Below, piece by piece: positions 1 through 8,331 of a stretch of 50,530 nt of DNA; within the stretch, counting starts at the first letter, position 1, and each line of letters begins with the position of its first letter. A model generated the notes under the pieces. The model did no database searches. It was not told the DNA's origin and was given only the letters and a program-made list of their open reading frames with translations. The translations under genes and the position numbers were made by a program. Source of the DNA: Burkholderia sp. 4M9327F10 (GTDB lineage Bacteria; Pseudomonadota; Gammaproteobacteria; Burkholderiales; Burkholderiaceae); NCBI RefSeq assembly GCF_005503145.1, contig NZ_SCNV01000063.1:1-50530 (forward strand), given 5' to 3'.

Positions 1-350
1 AAGATCACCGGCCATTCTTCTACACTACTGGTCTATATACCAAGGTAAGAATAGAAGGGAACCAGCCACAATCAAGCACTACGTGTCGACTGGTATGTGC
101 ACAAGCCTGTGGATATCCTGAGCACGCCTGACACAAGTGCTTGAGCGCATTGAACTTCGTCGCTGTGCACGCCTGGTATCGCCTCTAAGTAGTCGCGTCT
201 GAATAATCCGAAGCGACTTGTGCAGCAAGGGTGTAAAGCGGGAAATTGTTGATGCATTTTCAGGAACCCGGCAGATTATGGGCGATTTCCTGGAAATTCT
301 ATCGAGATCTGGATGGGTCCGAAGACAGCGGTGAACGCAGGTAATTTGTT
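1..350. other. Gene-poor left edge, lower G+C
   Basis: I see no convincing gene here. The base composition is visibly richer in A+T than the rest of the window. A 61-codon minus-strand reading frame (72-257) has a cysteine/arginine-rich product that resembles nothing I know and has no clear ribosome binding site. A plus-strand frame open from base 1 stops at 46-48 and could be the very end of a gene outside the window. It could be a decayed gene or an intergenic spacer. Confidence 0.4.
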
Positions 351-1544
351 CTACATCTCCAACGCCCGCTTGAGTCGCAGCACACCTTCTTCGATATCGC
401 TCACACCCGGCGCCGCAAACGACAACCGCAGCGACGCCAGGTCGACGTTGTCCTTATAGAACGCGACACCCGGCACGAACATCACGTTCTGCTCAATGCA
501 GGCCTTCAGATACACCGACGCATCCTGTCCGCTGCTCAGCCGGCCCCACACGAACATCCCGCCAGCCGGACGGTGCAACGTGATTGCACCCTTCAGATGA
601 GTGTCGAGCGCGTCGCACAGCGTCGTGCATTTCAGCGCGTAGGCCGCGATGATCTGCGGCAGATGCTGTTCGAGCGCACCGCTCGCGAGATACTCCACGG
701 CGATCGCCTGAGTCCAGGGCGAACTGCACAAATCCACCGTCTGTTTCGCGACGATGCAGCGGCGCAGAATCTCGGCATGCGCGATCGTCCAGCCCACACG
801 CAAGCCCGGCGCCACGATCTTCGAAAGACTGGAGAAATGCACCACCCAGTCCCGCGAGCCAGGCACCTGAGCGCTCAACGCCAGCAGCGACGGCAATGCC
901 TCACCGGCAAAACGCAGATCGCCATAAGGATCGTCCTCAACCACCAGAAATTGATGACGCGCCGCCAGCTTCAGCAAGGCAATGCGCCGCTCGTAGGAGA
1001 GCGTCGCGCCGGTCGGGTTCGCAAAGGTCGGCACGGTGTAGAGCAGCTTCGGCGCACGCTTGAGCGTACCGCCTTCGAGCAAAGCCGCCAGCGCGGCCAC
1101 GTCGAGGCCGTCGTGATCGACCGGCAGCGTCACCACCTCGGCCTGCTGCAGCTTGAGCGCCTGCAAGGTCGCCGGATAAGCGGGCTGCTCGACCAGCACG
1201 ACATCGCCGGCGCCCACCAGCACGCGCAGCAGCAAATCGAAGCCTTGCTGCGAGCCCGTCGTCACCAGCAATTCCTGCGCTGTACATGGTGTGCCACGAC
1301 GTGTCATCAGCTTTGCCAGTTCCTCTTTCAGCACCGCCAGGCCGTCGGTTGGTCCGTATTGCAGGCACAGCGTCGTTTGCAGCGATGCGCGGGCGGCCGC
1401 CGCGTCGAGGCCGGCCCGGTCGAACAGATCGCTCGCCGGATAGCCACCCGCAAACGAGATCATGCCGGGCTGAGCGAGGTACTTGAACAGCTCACGGATC
1501 GGCGAGCCAGTCGGTGCTTCGAACGCGGGCGTGAAGGTGTACAT
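351..1544 (-). CDS. PLP-dependent aminotransferase, 2-aminoadipate (LysN) type
   Basis: This is a 397-residue fold-type I aminotransferase of the family that includes 2-aminoadipate aminotransferases and the catalytic half of MocR proteins, without a DNA-binding domain. Visible marks are FAGGYP near residue 32, NPTG at 176-179, DDPYGDLRF at 204-212 and the PLP lysine K242 in SSLSK. A longer reading from GTG at 1637 is open, but it would start inside the terminator hairpin of the upstream gene, so I chose the ATG at 1544. No strong Shine-Dalgarno is visible. Downstream of the oxidase and AmaB-like genes on the same strand, it probably converts 2-aminoadipate to 2-oxoadipate in lysine or pipecolate breakdown. 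The family is solid; the substrate is inferred from neighbours. Confidence 0.85.
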   Translation of the reverse strand: MYTFTPAFEAPTGSPIRELFKYLAQPGMISFAGGYPASDLFDRAGLDAAAARASLQTTLCLQYGPTDGLAVLKEELAKLMTRRGTPCTAQELLVTTGSQQGFDLLLRVLVGAGDVVLVEQPAYPATLQALKLQQAEVVTLPVDHDGLDVAALAALLEGGTLKRAPKLLYTVPTFANPTGATLSYERRIALLKLAARHQFLVVEDDPYGDLRFAGEALPSLLALSAQVPGSRDWVVHFSSLSKIVAPGLRVGWTIAHAEILRRCIVAKQTVDLCSSPWTQAIAVEYLASGALEQHLPQIIAAYALKCTTLCDALDTHLKGAITLHRPAGGMFVWGRLSSGQDASVYLKACIEQNVMFVPGVAFYKDNVDLASLRLSFAAPGVSDIEEGVLRLKRALEM

Positions 1545-1622
1545 GGTGTGGTGGCTGTGATGCGCCGGCGCTAAGCCGGCAACGGGTGGCGCGGAACTGC
1601 CGGATAGCGCGGCAGTCTGGAG

Positions 1623-1648
1623 AAAAAAACCCGGCACGGGACCGGGTT
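1623..1648 (-). terminator. Intrinsic terminator after FAD oxidase gene
   Basis: A perfect 7-bp stem (1628-1634 with 1642-1648, AACCCGG/CCGGGTT, 7-base loop) is followed on the minus strand by a run of seven T. It lies about 65 bases after the stop of the FAD oxidase and just before the aminotransferase start, so the two genes are probably separate transcripts or linked by read-through. Confidence 0.8.
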
Positions 1649-1713
1649 CAAACTACGTCATCCACCTTGGGGGACCTGGAGGATGGCGGGCAGTGCAGAC
1701 GCGTCCTGCGCGC

Positions 1714-2886
1714 CTACACCACATTCTTTTCGACAATCGGCCGGTTTTCGAGCACGCGCTCGAAGTTGAGCGACGACAGATCGAGCGTCGTATAGCGGCC
1801 GTGCAAAATCAGTTCGCTGACGCCGCGCCCGGTGGCGGGGCCCTGTTGCAGGCCGTGACCGCTAAAACCGTTGGCGAAGATGCAGTTCTCCACCTCCGGG
1901 TGATGCCCGATGATCGCGTTCTGATCCAGCACGTTGTACTCGTAGTAGCCCGACCAGCAGTTCTGCACACGCAGCGCTTCGAATTGCGGCACACGATGCG
2001 CGAGCGTCGGCCAGATCACTTCGTCGAACAAGGCGTGATCGACTTCGTCGAGCGGCAGATCGTCCGGGTCGTTATCCGCGGCTGGCGACGTGCCGCAAAT
2101 AAACGATTTGCCCTCCGGGCGAAAATAGACACCGCTCGGATCGATCAGCAGCGGACAGTGTTCCAGTTGTGCAGGCGAACTGACGTTGAAAATGCTGCGG
2201 CGGCGCGCGAACACGGGCAGGTCGATGCCGATCATCTGCGCGAGCTTGCGCGACCAGGCGCCTGCTGCATTGACCAGCACGTCGCAGGATAAGGTCTCGC
2301 CGCTGGCAGTCACGACTTGCGTGACGCGCCTGCCGTCACGCTGCAAGGCAGTCACGTCGTCGGCCACGTAGCGCGCTCCGAGCGCCTGCGCTTTCTTGCG
2401 CAAGGCCTGCACCAGGCCATAGCCGTCAAACCAGCCCTCCCCGCTTTCGCCATAAGCGCCCGCCACCAGATCCTCGGTATTGAGCCACGGGAAACGCGCC
2501 TGCAGTGCTGCCTTGTCGAGCAGACTGATGTCGGCGCCAAGGCTCTTTTGCAACGCATGATTTTCACGCAGCGTCGGTTCGCCGGCGGGCGTGGCAAGAA
2601 ACAGATAGCCGCCTTCATGCAGATCGATGGAAGGCTTTGCCCCGTCGATCTCAAGACGCTCGCCAATCGAGCGCAGAAACTCGATGCCGAACAGCGACAT
2701 CTGGATCGAGAGCGGGGTTGAGAACTGCTGACGTATCGACGCCGCTGACAGCGCCGACGACGAGCGCGCATAGGTAGGATCGCGTTCGAGCACGGTGACG
2801 CTCACCGTCGGGTCCGAAGCACGCAAAAAATACGCAATCGAGCTGCCGATCACGCCACCGCCGACGATTACGACTTTCGAACTCAC
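1714..2886 (-). CDS. FAD-dependent oxidoreductase, DAO (D-amino acid oxidase-like) family
   Basis: This 390-residue flavoprotein belongs to the DAO/sarcosine oxidase family, which oxidises C-N bonds of amino acids or secondary amines. The N-terminal dinucleotide fold has VGGGVIGSS at about 8-16, and the usual C-terminal FAD loop GFSGHGLQQGP is near residue 345. It starts with GTG at 2886, supported by GGAG seven bases upstream. Next to an ALDH7-type dehydrogenase it could be the oxidase that turns L-pipecolate into piperidine-6-carboxylate (the AmaA role). It is not a clear AmaA sequence match by eye, so the substrate is inferred. It shares a strand with the dehydrogenase upstream but is separated from it by a 12-bp hairpin. 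Confidence 0.85.
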   Translation of the reverse strand: MSSKVVIVGGGVIGSSIAYFLRASDPTVSVTVLERDPTYARSSSALSAASIRQQFSTPLSIQMSLFGIEFLRSIGERLEIDGAKPSIDLHEGGYLFLATPAGEPTLRENHALQKSLGADISLLDKAALQARFPWLNTEDLVAGAYGESGEGWFDGYGLVQALRKKAQALGARYVADDVTALQRDGRRVTQVVTASGETLSCDVLVNAAGAWSRKLAQMIGIDLPVFARRRSIFNVSSPAQLEHCPLLIDPSGVYFRPEGKSFICGTSPAADNDPDDLPLDEVDHALFDEVIWPTLAHRVPQFEALRVQNCWSGYYEYNVLDQNAIIGHHPEVENCIFANGFSGHGLQQGPATGRGVSELILHGRYTTLDLSSLNFERVLENRPIVEKNVV

Positions 2887-2910
2887 GACAAGGCTCCAGC
2901 TTAAGCACGT

Positions 2911-2937
2911 GCTTGCCGCGCGAAACGCGCGGCAAGC
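2911..2937 (-). promoter_or_regulatory. Intercistronic 12-bp hairpin
   Basis: A perfect 12-bp inverted repeat (2911-2922 with 2926-2937, GCTTGCCGCGCG arms, loop of three bases) fills the gap between the dehydrogenase stop and the oxidase start on the minus strand. No T-run follows, so attenuation or mRNA 3'-end protection is more likely than a plain terminator. Confidence 0.5.
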
Positions 2938-2964
2938 TGCGAAGCAGATTGAGGGGGACTGCCT

Positions 2965-4464
2965 TTAGCCGATATTGAAGTCGATGCCCTGTGCCAACGG
3001 CAGCGCCGACGAGTAGTTGACCGTGTTGGTCGCGCGGCGCATATAGGCCTTCCACGAATCCGAACCCGATTCGCGGCCGCCGCCGGTTTCCTTCTCGCCG
3101 CCGAATGCGCCGCCGATTTCCGCGCCGCTCGGTCCGATGTTCACGTTGGCAATGCCGCAATCGCTACCGGCTGCGGAGAGGAAGCGCTCCGCTTCGCGCA
3201 GGTCCGTGGTGAACACGCACGAAGACAGGCCATGCACTGCGGCGTTGTTCGCTTCAACGGCCTCGGCGAAGTCCGTGTAGCGCAGCACGTAGAGAATCGG
3301 TGCGAAGGTTTCCTTCAGCACCACCGCGGTTTGCGCCGGCATTTCCACCAGCGCCGGACGCACATAGTAGCCGCCTTCGTAGCCCTTTACCTCGACGCGC
3401 TCGCCGCCGAACACCTTGCCGCCTTCCGCGACCGCTTGCTGCAGCGCCTGCTGCATACGGTCGAACGACGGCTTGTCGATCAGCGGGCCCATCAGCGTGC
3501 CCTTTTCCAGCGGGTTGCCGATCGGCACCTTGTTGTAGAGCTGCTTCAGGCGCTCGACGGTCTGTTCATACACGCTGTCGTGCACGAACAGGCGGCGCAG
3601 CGACGTGCAGCGCTGGCCGGCGGTACCGACCGCGGAGAACAGGATGCCGCGCAGTGCGAGTTCGTGATCGGCGCTCTGTGCAACGATGCCGGCGTTGTTG
3701 CCGCCCAGTTCGAGCAGCGAGCGGCCAAAGCGCTTCGCCACTTCGACACCCACGGCGCGGCCCATTTCGGTGCTGCCGGTGGCGCTGACGATCGAGGCGC
3801 GCGGATCGGCCACCAGCTTGGCGCCCACATCGCGGCCGCCATTGACGAGCGCGGTGAGGCCGGCCGGCGCATCGCCGAATTCCTGCAGTGCTTCCGTGAG
3901 AATCTGGTTCACGGCCAGGGCGGTCAGCGGAGTCTTTTCCGACGGTTTCCAGATCACCGCGTTGCCGCATACCAGCGCCAGCGCGGCGTTCCACGACCAC
4001 ACGGCGGCCGGAAAGTTGAACGCGGAGATGACCACGCAGGTGCCCACGGGATGCCACGATTCGGCCATGCGGTGACCGGGGCGCTCCGAGGCAATGGTCA
4101 GGCCGTACAACTGACGCGACAGGCCGACTGCGAAGTCGCAGATGTCGATCATTTCCTGCACTTCACCCAGGCCTTCCTGGAGGATCTTGCCGGTTTCGAG
4201 CGTAATGATGCTGCCGAGCGCCTGCTTTTTCTCGCGCAGACGGTTGCCGAGCAGGCGCACCAATTCGCCACGGCGCGGCGCCGGCACATTGCGCCATACG
4301 TTGAAAGCCTGCTTCGCATTGGCGAGCGCCGCATCGACCTCGGTCACCGTGTGGCTGGCCACGCGGCCGATAAGCTCGCCCGTAATCGGCGAATGAACCG
4401 CGATGTCGCCGGCTTGCGCCGCCTGGGCGATGCCGAGATCGGCGAGGATGGTCGAAGCGTTCAT
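2965..4464 (-). CDS. amaB: L-piperidine-6-carboxylate / aminoadipate-semialdehyde dehydrogenase
   Basis: This 499-residue NAD(P)-dependent aldehyde dehydrogenase fits the ALDH7 (antiquitin) family, which oxidises 2-aminoadipate 6-semialdehyde, in equilibrium with piperidine-6-carboxylate, to 2-aminoadipate. Visible residues: N150 in AFNFPAAVW, K173 in WKPSEK, E252 in LELGGN and nucleophile C286 in GQRCTSLRR. The C-terminal stretch FGGEKETGGGRESGSD is typical of ALDH7. The reading frame is open to 4590, but ATG 4464 matches the family start and has AAGGGA about ten bases upstream. The oxidase and aminotransferase downstream would complete pipecolate to 2-oxoadipate. The family call is strong; use of the symbol rests on family and context. 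Confidence 0.88.
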   Translation of the reverse strand: MNASTILADLGIAQAAQAGDIAVHSPITGELIGRVASHTVTEVDAALANAKQAFNVWRNVPAPRRGELVRLLGNRLREKKQALGSIITLETGKILQEGLGEVQEMIDICDFAVGLSRQLYGLTIASERPGHRMAESWHPVGTCVVISAFNFPAAVWSWNAALALVCGNAVIWKPSEKTPLTALAVNQILTEALQEFGDAPAGLTALVNGGRDVGAKLVADPRASIVSATGSTEMGRAVGVEVAKRFGRSLLELGGNNAGIVAQSADHELALRGILFSAVGTAGQRCTSLRRLFVHDSVYEQTVERLKQLYNKVPIGNPLEKGTLMGPLIDKPSFDRMQQALQQAVAEGGKVFGGERVEVKGYEGGYYVRPALVEMPAQTAVVLKETFAPILYVLRYTDFAEAVEANNAAVHGLSSCVFTTDLREAERFLSAAGSDCGIANVNIGPSGAEIGGAFGGEKETGGGRESGSDSWKAYMRRATNTVNYSSALPLAQGIDFNIG

Positions 4465-4724
4465 AAGAAGAATCCCTTTAATTTCCAATGCGAAACAAGA
4501 GTAAGTTCGGAAACTATACACGCGGGGTTTTATGGCGGCAAGCGCAATCGCGGCAGGGGTGGCGGCGGACGCCGCCTGGCTGCTGGCCAACTCGCCCCGG
4601 AGGCTTGCAGAATATAGGATAGCCGGATTTGGCGGGGTCTGCGTGTGGCGGGGCTGACATCCCTGAACGGGAGGTTTTGTTTCTTATTGGAAAATTTTCA
4701 GAACTGGAGTGTCGACAGGAACGC

Positions 4725-5651
4725 TCAGCTATCCGCCATCAGCCGATCCACCAGCGCCCGGGCGAACGGCGGCAAGTCCTTGACGCTGCGCACGCAGATT
4801 TTCAGCTTGCGTTCGGCCCACGCATCGTTCAGACGCACGAGGGCGATCTGCATGGTCTTGCCGTGACGCAGCGCGACGGATTCCGGCACGATGCCAATGC
4901 CCACGCCCGCCTCGATCATCCGGCAGGCGGCCTCGAAGTTTCCGACCTGGATGCGCAGCTTGAGCCGCACGCCGAGCGCGTCCGCCGCGCTCGTCACGAA
5001 TGCGTGAATCGCGCTCGAAGTAGGCAAGCCGACGAAGTTGTCTTCGAGGGTCTGCGCGAAATCGACCGAGGGCTCACGCGAGAGTGCATGGTCCTTCGAG
5101 GTCACGAGGATCAGCCGGTCGTCGCGATAGGGCAGCATCTCCAGATGCTCGGCGTGCACGTTGCCGGCGACGATGCCGATATCGGTCGCACTTTCGGCGA
5201 CGCCCTTGACGATCTCGCCGCTCAGGACTTCGCGCAGGTCGATGTTGACGTCAGGATGATCGCGCAGGAAATGGCTCAGAACCGTAGGCAGAAACTCGCT
5301 GATCGCGGTGGTGTTGGCCCAGATCCGCACGTGTCCCTTGATGCCTTCGCCATACTCCTGCATGTCGCCGGCCAGGTGTTCGACCCGTTCGAGTACGAGC
5401 CGCGCATGGTGGACGAACGCCTCGCCGGCGGGCGTGGGCGTCACACCCTGGCTGGTCCGATAGAGCAGCTTGAAGCCAAGTTGCTCCTCGAGATTCTTGA
5501 CGCGGTTGCTCGCCGCCGGCGCCGAGAGGTGCGAACGCTCCGCCGCGCGAGCGAGGTTCTTCGTGTCGGCAATGTTGACGATGAGCCGCAGGTCTACAAA
5601 ATCGAAATGCATGACAAAAGCCGTGGGGTGAGCGCCGACGCAAAGTTCCAT
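4725..5651 (-). CDS. LysR-family transcriptional regulator
   Basis: A 308-residue LysR-type activator/repressor. The winged helix-turn-helix covers roughly residues 17-75 (AAERSHLSAPAASNRVKNLE), followed by a periplasmic-binding-protein-like effector domain beginning near GHVRIWANTT. ATG 5651 has a G-rich Shine-Dalgarno (AGGGGG, spacing 5). A second ATG at 5612 (MHFDFVDLRL) gives the more usual LysR N-terminus, so the true start is uncertain. It follows the MFS transporter on the same strand and precedes the amaB-like gene, so it could control either the transporter/C5-acid cluster or the lysine cluster. Two 28-base direct repeats just upstream are possible binding sites. Confidence 0.88.
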   Translation of the reverse strand: MELCVGAHPTAFVMHFDFVDLRLIVNIADTKNLARAAERSHLSAPAASNRVKNLEEQLGFKLLYRTSQGVTPTPAGEAFVHHARLVLERVEHLAGDMQEYGEGIKGHVRIWANTTAISEFLPTVLSHFLRDHPDVNIDLREVLSGEIVKGVAESATDIGIVAGNVHAEHLEMLPYRDDRLILVTSKDHALSREPSVDFAQTLEDNFVGLPTSSAIHAFVTSAADALGVRLKLRIQVGNFEAACRMIEAGVGIGIVPESVALRHGKTMQIALVRLNDAWAERKLKICVRSVKDLPPFARALVDRLMADS

Positions 5652-5700
5652 CTTAACCCCCTGACCCCATCTGCGACTGAAGTCACACGGCCTGAAACCA

Positions 5701-5728
5701 GGCAGTCCCTGGAAAATCTCACCTCAAG
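5701..5728. repeat. Direct repeat copy 1 (28 bases)
   Basis: Bases GGCAGTCCCTGGAAAATC onward recur 84 bases downstream with three mismatches over 28. The copy overlaps an inverted repeat CCAGG-N5-CCTGG (5698-5712). It sits between the MFS transporter stop and the LysR gene start, so it may be an operator. Confidence 0.6.
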
Positions 5729-5784
5729 CCGCGTGCGACCCACGCCACACGCGGCACAAGCAAGGCAACAGCAAGGCAAAAGCA

Positions 5785-5812
5785 GGCAGCCCCTGGAAAG
5801 TCTCACCTTAAG
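5785..5812. repeat. Direct repeat copy 2 (28 bases)
   Basis: This is the second copy, differing from the first at three of 28 positions. Its inverted repeat is imperfect (GCAGG-N5-CCTGG). It lies 26 bases past the MFS transporter stop on the minus strand. Confidence 0.6.
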
Positions 5813-5838
5813 GTCCGGCGCTCTCCCCTTCTTCACCC

Positions 5839-7239
5839 TTACGCGGATCGCTGCGCCGCACCGCCCGCCGTCACTTCAACGGTACTCGCCCCATACATCT
5901 GCGTATCCGGCGAAATCTCCTCGAGGGTCTGCCGGCTCGTCTCGATACGCAGCGCCAGAATCGCCGCGCTCATCAGCAGCAACACGCCACCGACCATCGC
6001 CAGCACACCCGTCACGCCAAAATGCGTATACAACAGCAGCGCGACATAAGGCGTGGTCATCGAGGCCGCCCGGCCGCAGGTTCCGGCCACGCCGGTGCCG
6101 CGCAAACGGTGTGCTGTGGGAAACAGCTCCGGGATATACCCAAACAGACCCAGCGTGCAGATCGTATAAATCGAGGTGACGAGCGCAAACCCGACAATCG
6201 AAATCGCTGCGGGTGCGCGCATCTGCACATAGATCAAGGCCAGCGCAATCGTCACCGCGGAAAACAGCACGAGGCCGTTGCGGCGGCCCATACGGTCCGT
6301 GACGACAAAGCCCACCACCGCGCCGAACGGCGCCCCGAACGACATCAGCAGCACAAAGCCGAGCGATTGCACGATCGTCAGCCCTTCCTTAACGAAGAAC
6401 GTGGGCAGCCAGGCCACAAAGCCGTACAGCGACATATTGATCGCCATGCAGGTGAGCGCGGCCACCAGCGTGCGGCCGATCATTCCCCGGGCGAACAGCG
6501 CCGACAGCGGTGCGGCCGGCACTTCGTGACTCGCCACGCGCGCCACCGGCGGCAGCTTGCCGGCCCGCGCCTCGACCTCCCGCTCGATTGCCGCCACCGT
6601 CGCCTCGGCTTCATCGAGGCGCCCCACTGTTTCGAGCCAGCGCGGCGACTCCGGCATGCGATGGCGCAGGAACCACACGATCAGCGCACCGACGCCGGCA
6701 ATCGCGAACATATAGCGCCAGCCCAGATGTGGAATCACCCAGTAACCGACTGCCGTCGCGCCGAGCAATCCCGAGTTGATGATCAGCGCCAGCAGCGAGG
6801 TCCAGCGTCCGCGCGTGGCCGGCGGCACGAATTCGCACAGCGTGCCGGCCGCCACCACCAGTTCCGCGCCGAGTCCGATGCCCATCACGAAGCGCAACAG
6901 GATCAGCCAGTAGATGTCCGGAGCGAAGCACGCGGCCAGCGACGCGAGGCCGAAAATCGCCAGGTTCGCCTGGTACGAATAGCGCCGCCCGAAGCGGTCG
7001 CCGAGATAGCCCGAGAGGCCCGCGCCGATCATCATGCCCATGAAGGTGGCGGAGATGAAAAACGAGCCGAGCCGCAAATCGGTGAAGCCGGTTTTGACCA
7101 TCGCGGCAAGCGAGCCGTTGGCGAGATAGATGTCGAACGCGTCGAGAAACGCGCCGGCGCCGATCAGGCCAAGGATTTTCCAGTGAAAACGACTGATAGG
7201 CAGGCGGTCGAGCCGCGCGCCGGAATTGACGGTAGCCAA
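5839..7239 (-). CDS. MFS transporter, metabolite:H+ symporter type
   Basis: A 466-residue major facilitator with twelve predicted membrane spans. Family marks are GDRFGRRYSYQ after span 2, the PESPRWL motif after span 6, and GRRNG in the matching loop of the second half. It resembles the sugar/aromatic-acid:H+ symporter branch, which imports organic acids. The start codon appears to be TTG (7239), because an excellent Shine-Dalgarno (AAAGGAG) lies seven bases upstream and no nearby ATG fits. It follows the CitE-like gene after a 285-base gap and likely imports the substrate of the CoA pathway encoded upstream. The substrate is not readable from sequence. Confidence 0.88.
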   Translation of the reverse strand: MATVNSGARLDRLPISRFHWKILGLIGAGAFLDAFDIYLANGSLAAMVKTGFTDLRLGSFFISATFMGMMIGAGLSGYLGDRFGRRYSYQANLAIFGLASLAACFAPDIYWLILLRFVMGIGLGAELVVAAGTLCEFVPPATRGRWTSLLALIINSGLLGATAVGYWVIPHLGWRYMFAIAGVGALIVWFLRHRMPESPRWLETVGRLDEAEATVAAIEREVEARAGKLPPVARVASHEVPAAPLSALFARGMIGRTLVAALTCMAINMSLYGFVAWLPTFFVKEGLTIVQSLGFVLLMSFGAPFGAVVGFVVTDRMGRRNGLVLFSAVTIALALIYVQMRAPAAISIVGFALVTSIYTICTLGLFGYIPELFPTAHRLRGTGVAGTCGRAASMTTPYVALLLYTHFGVTGVLAMVGGVLLLMSAAILALRIETSRQTLEEISPDTQMYGASTVEVTAGGAAQRSA

Positions 7240-7483
7240 GCTTTGTCTCCTTTAGCGCTTGTTCCGGTCCCATGCAATAGGGTTGCGGATAGTGCCCATG
7301 CGGTTGGATCCGCAGGTTCGAAGAAGCGTGCGCGGCTGTCTTGGGTGGGATGACAGCTCTACTGCACGTTCCTGGGTGGCGTGGCTTCGATCGGCCTTCG
7401 CCTGAGCAGGCTAAGAGTGCAATAGCCGGCTCGAAGTGGGAATTCGCATTGTTGGAAGCCGGTGTTTTGCTGAGGTTAAGGAG

Positions 7484-7520
7484 AGGGGCGGCACGCGTCA
7501 GCCGCCGTTACGCGGCCCCT
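7484..7520 (-). terminator. Hairpin after CitE-like gene
   Basis: Arms AGGGGC/GCCCCT and CGCGT/ACGCG form an 11-bp stem with a 4-base bulge and an 11-base loop, starting five bases past the lyase stop codon (7525). There is no T-run, so it may be a weak or Rho-assisted terminator. Confidence 0.4.
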
Positions 7521-7524
7521 CCCT

Positions 7525-8331
7525 TCAGTTCTGGCCGAGAATCCGCTGCGCTTTGAGGATCACGGGCAGATCGACCATCTTGCCGTCGACGGCCACCGCT
7601 GCCCCTTTGCTCTGCGCCACTGCCTGCAGAACCCGCTCGGCCCACGCGAGGTCCGCCTCGCTCCATGCATACGCCCGATGCACCGCTTCAAGCTGCTTCG
7701 GATGGATGCACAGCTTGCCGCCGAAGCCGAAGCGGCGGCCGCGCCGGGCCTCGGCCTCGATGGCGGCGGCATCGTCGATCGTGGTCGAGACGCCATCCAC
7801 CGGCGCGCCGATGCCGGCCAGCCGCGAAGCCAGCACGATCTGCGAGCGGAACAGATGCAGTTCCTCGCCGTCGCCGTCTATGCCCAGATCGATCTGGAAA
7901 TCGAGCGTCCCAAACACGATGCGGCTCACGCGAGGCGCAGAGCACAAGGCCGTCAGGTTGGCAAAGCCATGCGCCGTTTCGACGATCGGCAGCACGGTCA
8001 AACCCGCGTGAGCCTGCGCCAGCACTGCACTCACCTGCTGCTGGGTCTCCGCCTTCGGCAACACCACGCCCGCGATACCCGGATGCCCCGCGAGTGCGGC
8101 GATATCGTCGGCAAACCAGGGCGTATCGGAGCCGTTGACCCGCACCCACGCCGGCCGCACCGGGTCTGCGGCGGCAAGCACGGCGGCGCGCGCAGCGGGT
8201 TTTTCAGCAGGCTGCACGGCATCTTCGAGGTCGAGGATCACGGCATCCGCACCCGCTGCACGCGCCTTTTCGAAGCGCTCCGGACGGTTGCCCGGCACAA
8301 ACAGGTACGAGCGCGGCGGCGCGGCCCTCAT
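7525..8331 (-). CDS. HpcH/HpaI-type aldolase, CitE-like CoA-ester lyase
   Basis: This 268-residue protein is a TIM-barrel lyase of the citrate lyase beta / malyl-CoA lyase family, which cleaves 3-hydroxyacyl-CoA esters such as malyl-CoA or citramalyl-CoA. It begins with RSYLFVPGNRPERF, has the Mg-site motif DLEDAV (about 34-39), FGTLDFQIDLG in the middle, and GGKLCIHPKQ near the end. Start ATG 8331 overlaps the stop of the upstream MmgE/PrpD gene as ATGA, so translation is coupled. With CoA-transferase, hydratase and acyl-CoA dehydrogenase genes alongside, citramalyl-CoA cleavage to acetyl-CoA and pyruvate is a reasonable guess, but malyl-CoA and others are equally open. Confidence 0.85.
   Translation of the reverse strand: MRAAPPRSYLFVPGNRPERFEKARAAGADAVILDLEDAVQPAEKPAARAAVLAAADPVRPAWVRVNGSDTPWFADDIAALAGHPGIAGVVLPKAETQQQVSAVLAQAHAGLTVLPIVETAHGFANLTALCSAPRVSRIVFGTLDFQIDLGIDGDGEELHLFRSQIVLASRLAGIGAPVDGVSTTIDDAAAIEAEARRGRRFGFGGKLCIHPKQLEAVHRAYAWSEADLAWAERVLQAVAQSKGAAVAVDGKMVDLPVILKAQRILGQN

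Noticed and set aside
72..257. 61-codon minus-strand frame at the left edge
   Set aside because: No similarity I recognise, no clear ribosome binding site, and an isolated position make coding unlikely.
3232..4617. Long plus-strand reading frame opposite the ALDH7 gene, and similar antisense frames at 573-1574, 6022-7353, 8391-9596 and 34755-36275
   Set aside because: They lie fully opposite strong genes, have Arg/His/Ala-rich products without domain motifs, and are expected from the codon bias of high-G+C DNA.
5594..5836. 80-codon minus-strand frame between LysR and MFS genes with an internal repeat of LxVRxSR
   Set aside because: The repeat in the product simply reflects the 28-base DNA repeats; the frame overlaps the LysR N-terminus and has no family resemblance.
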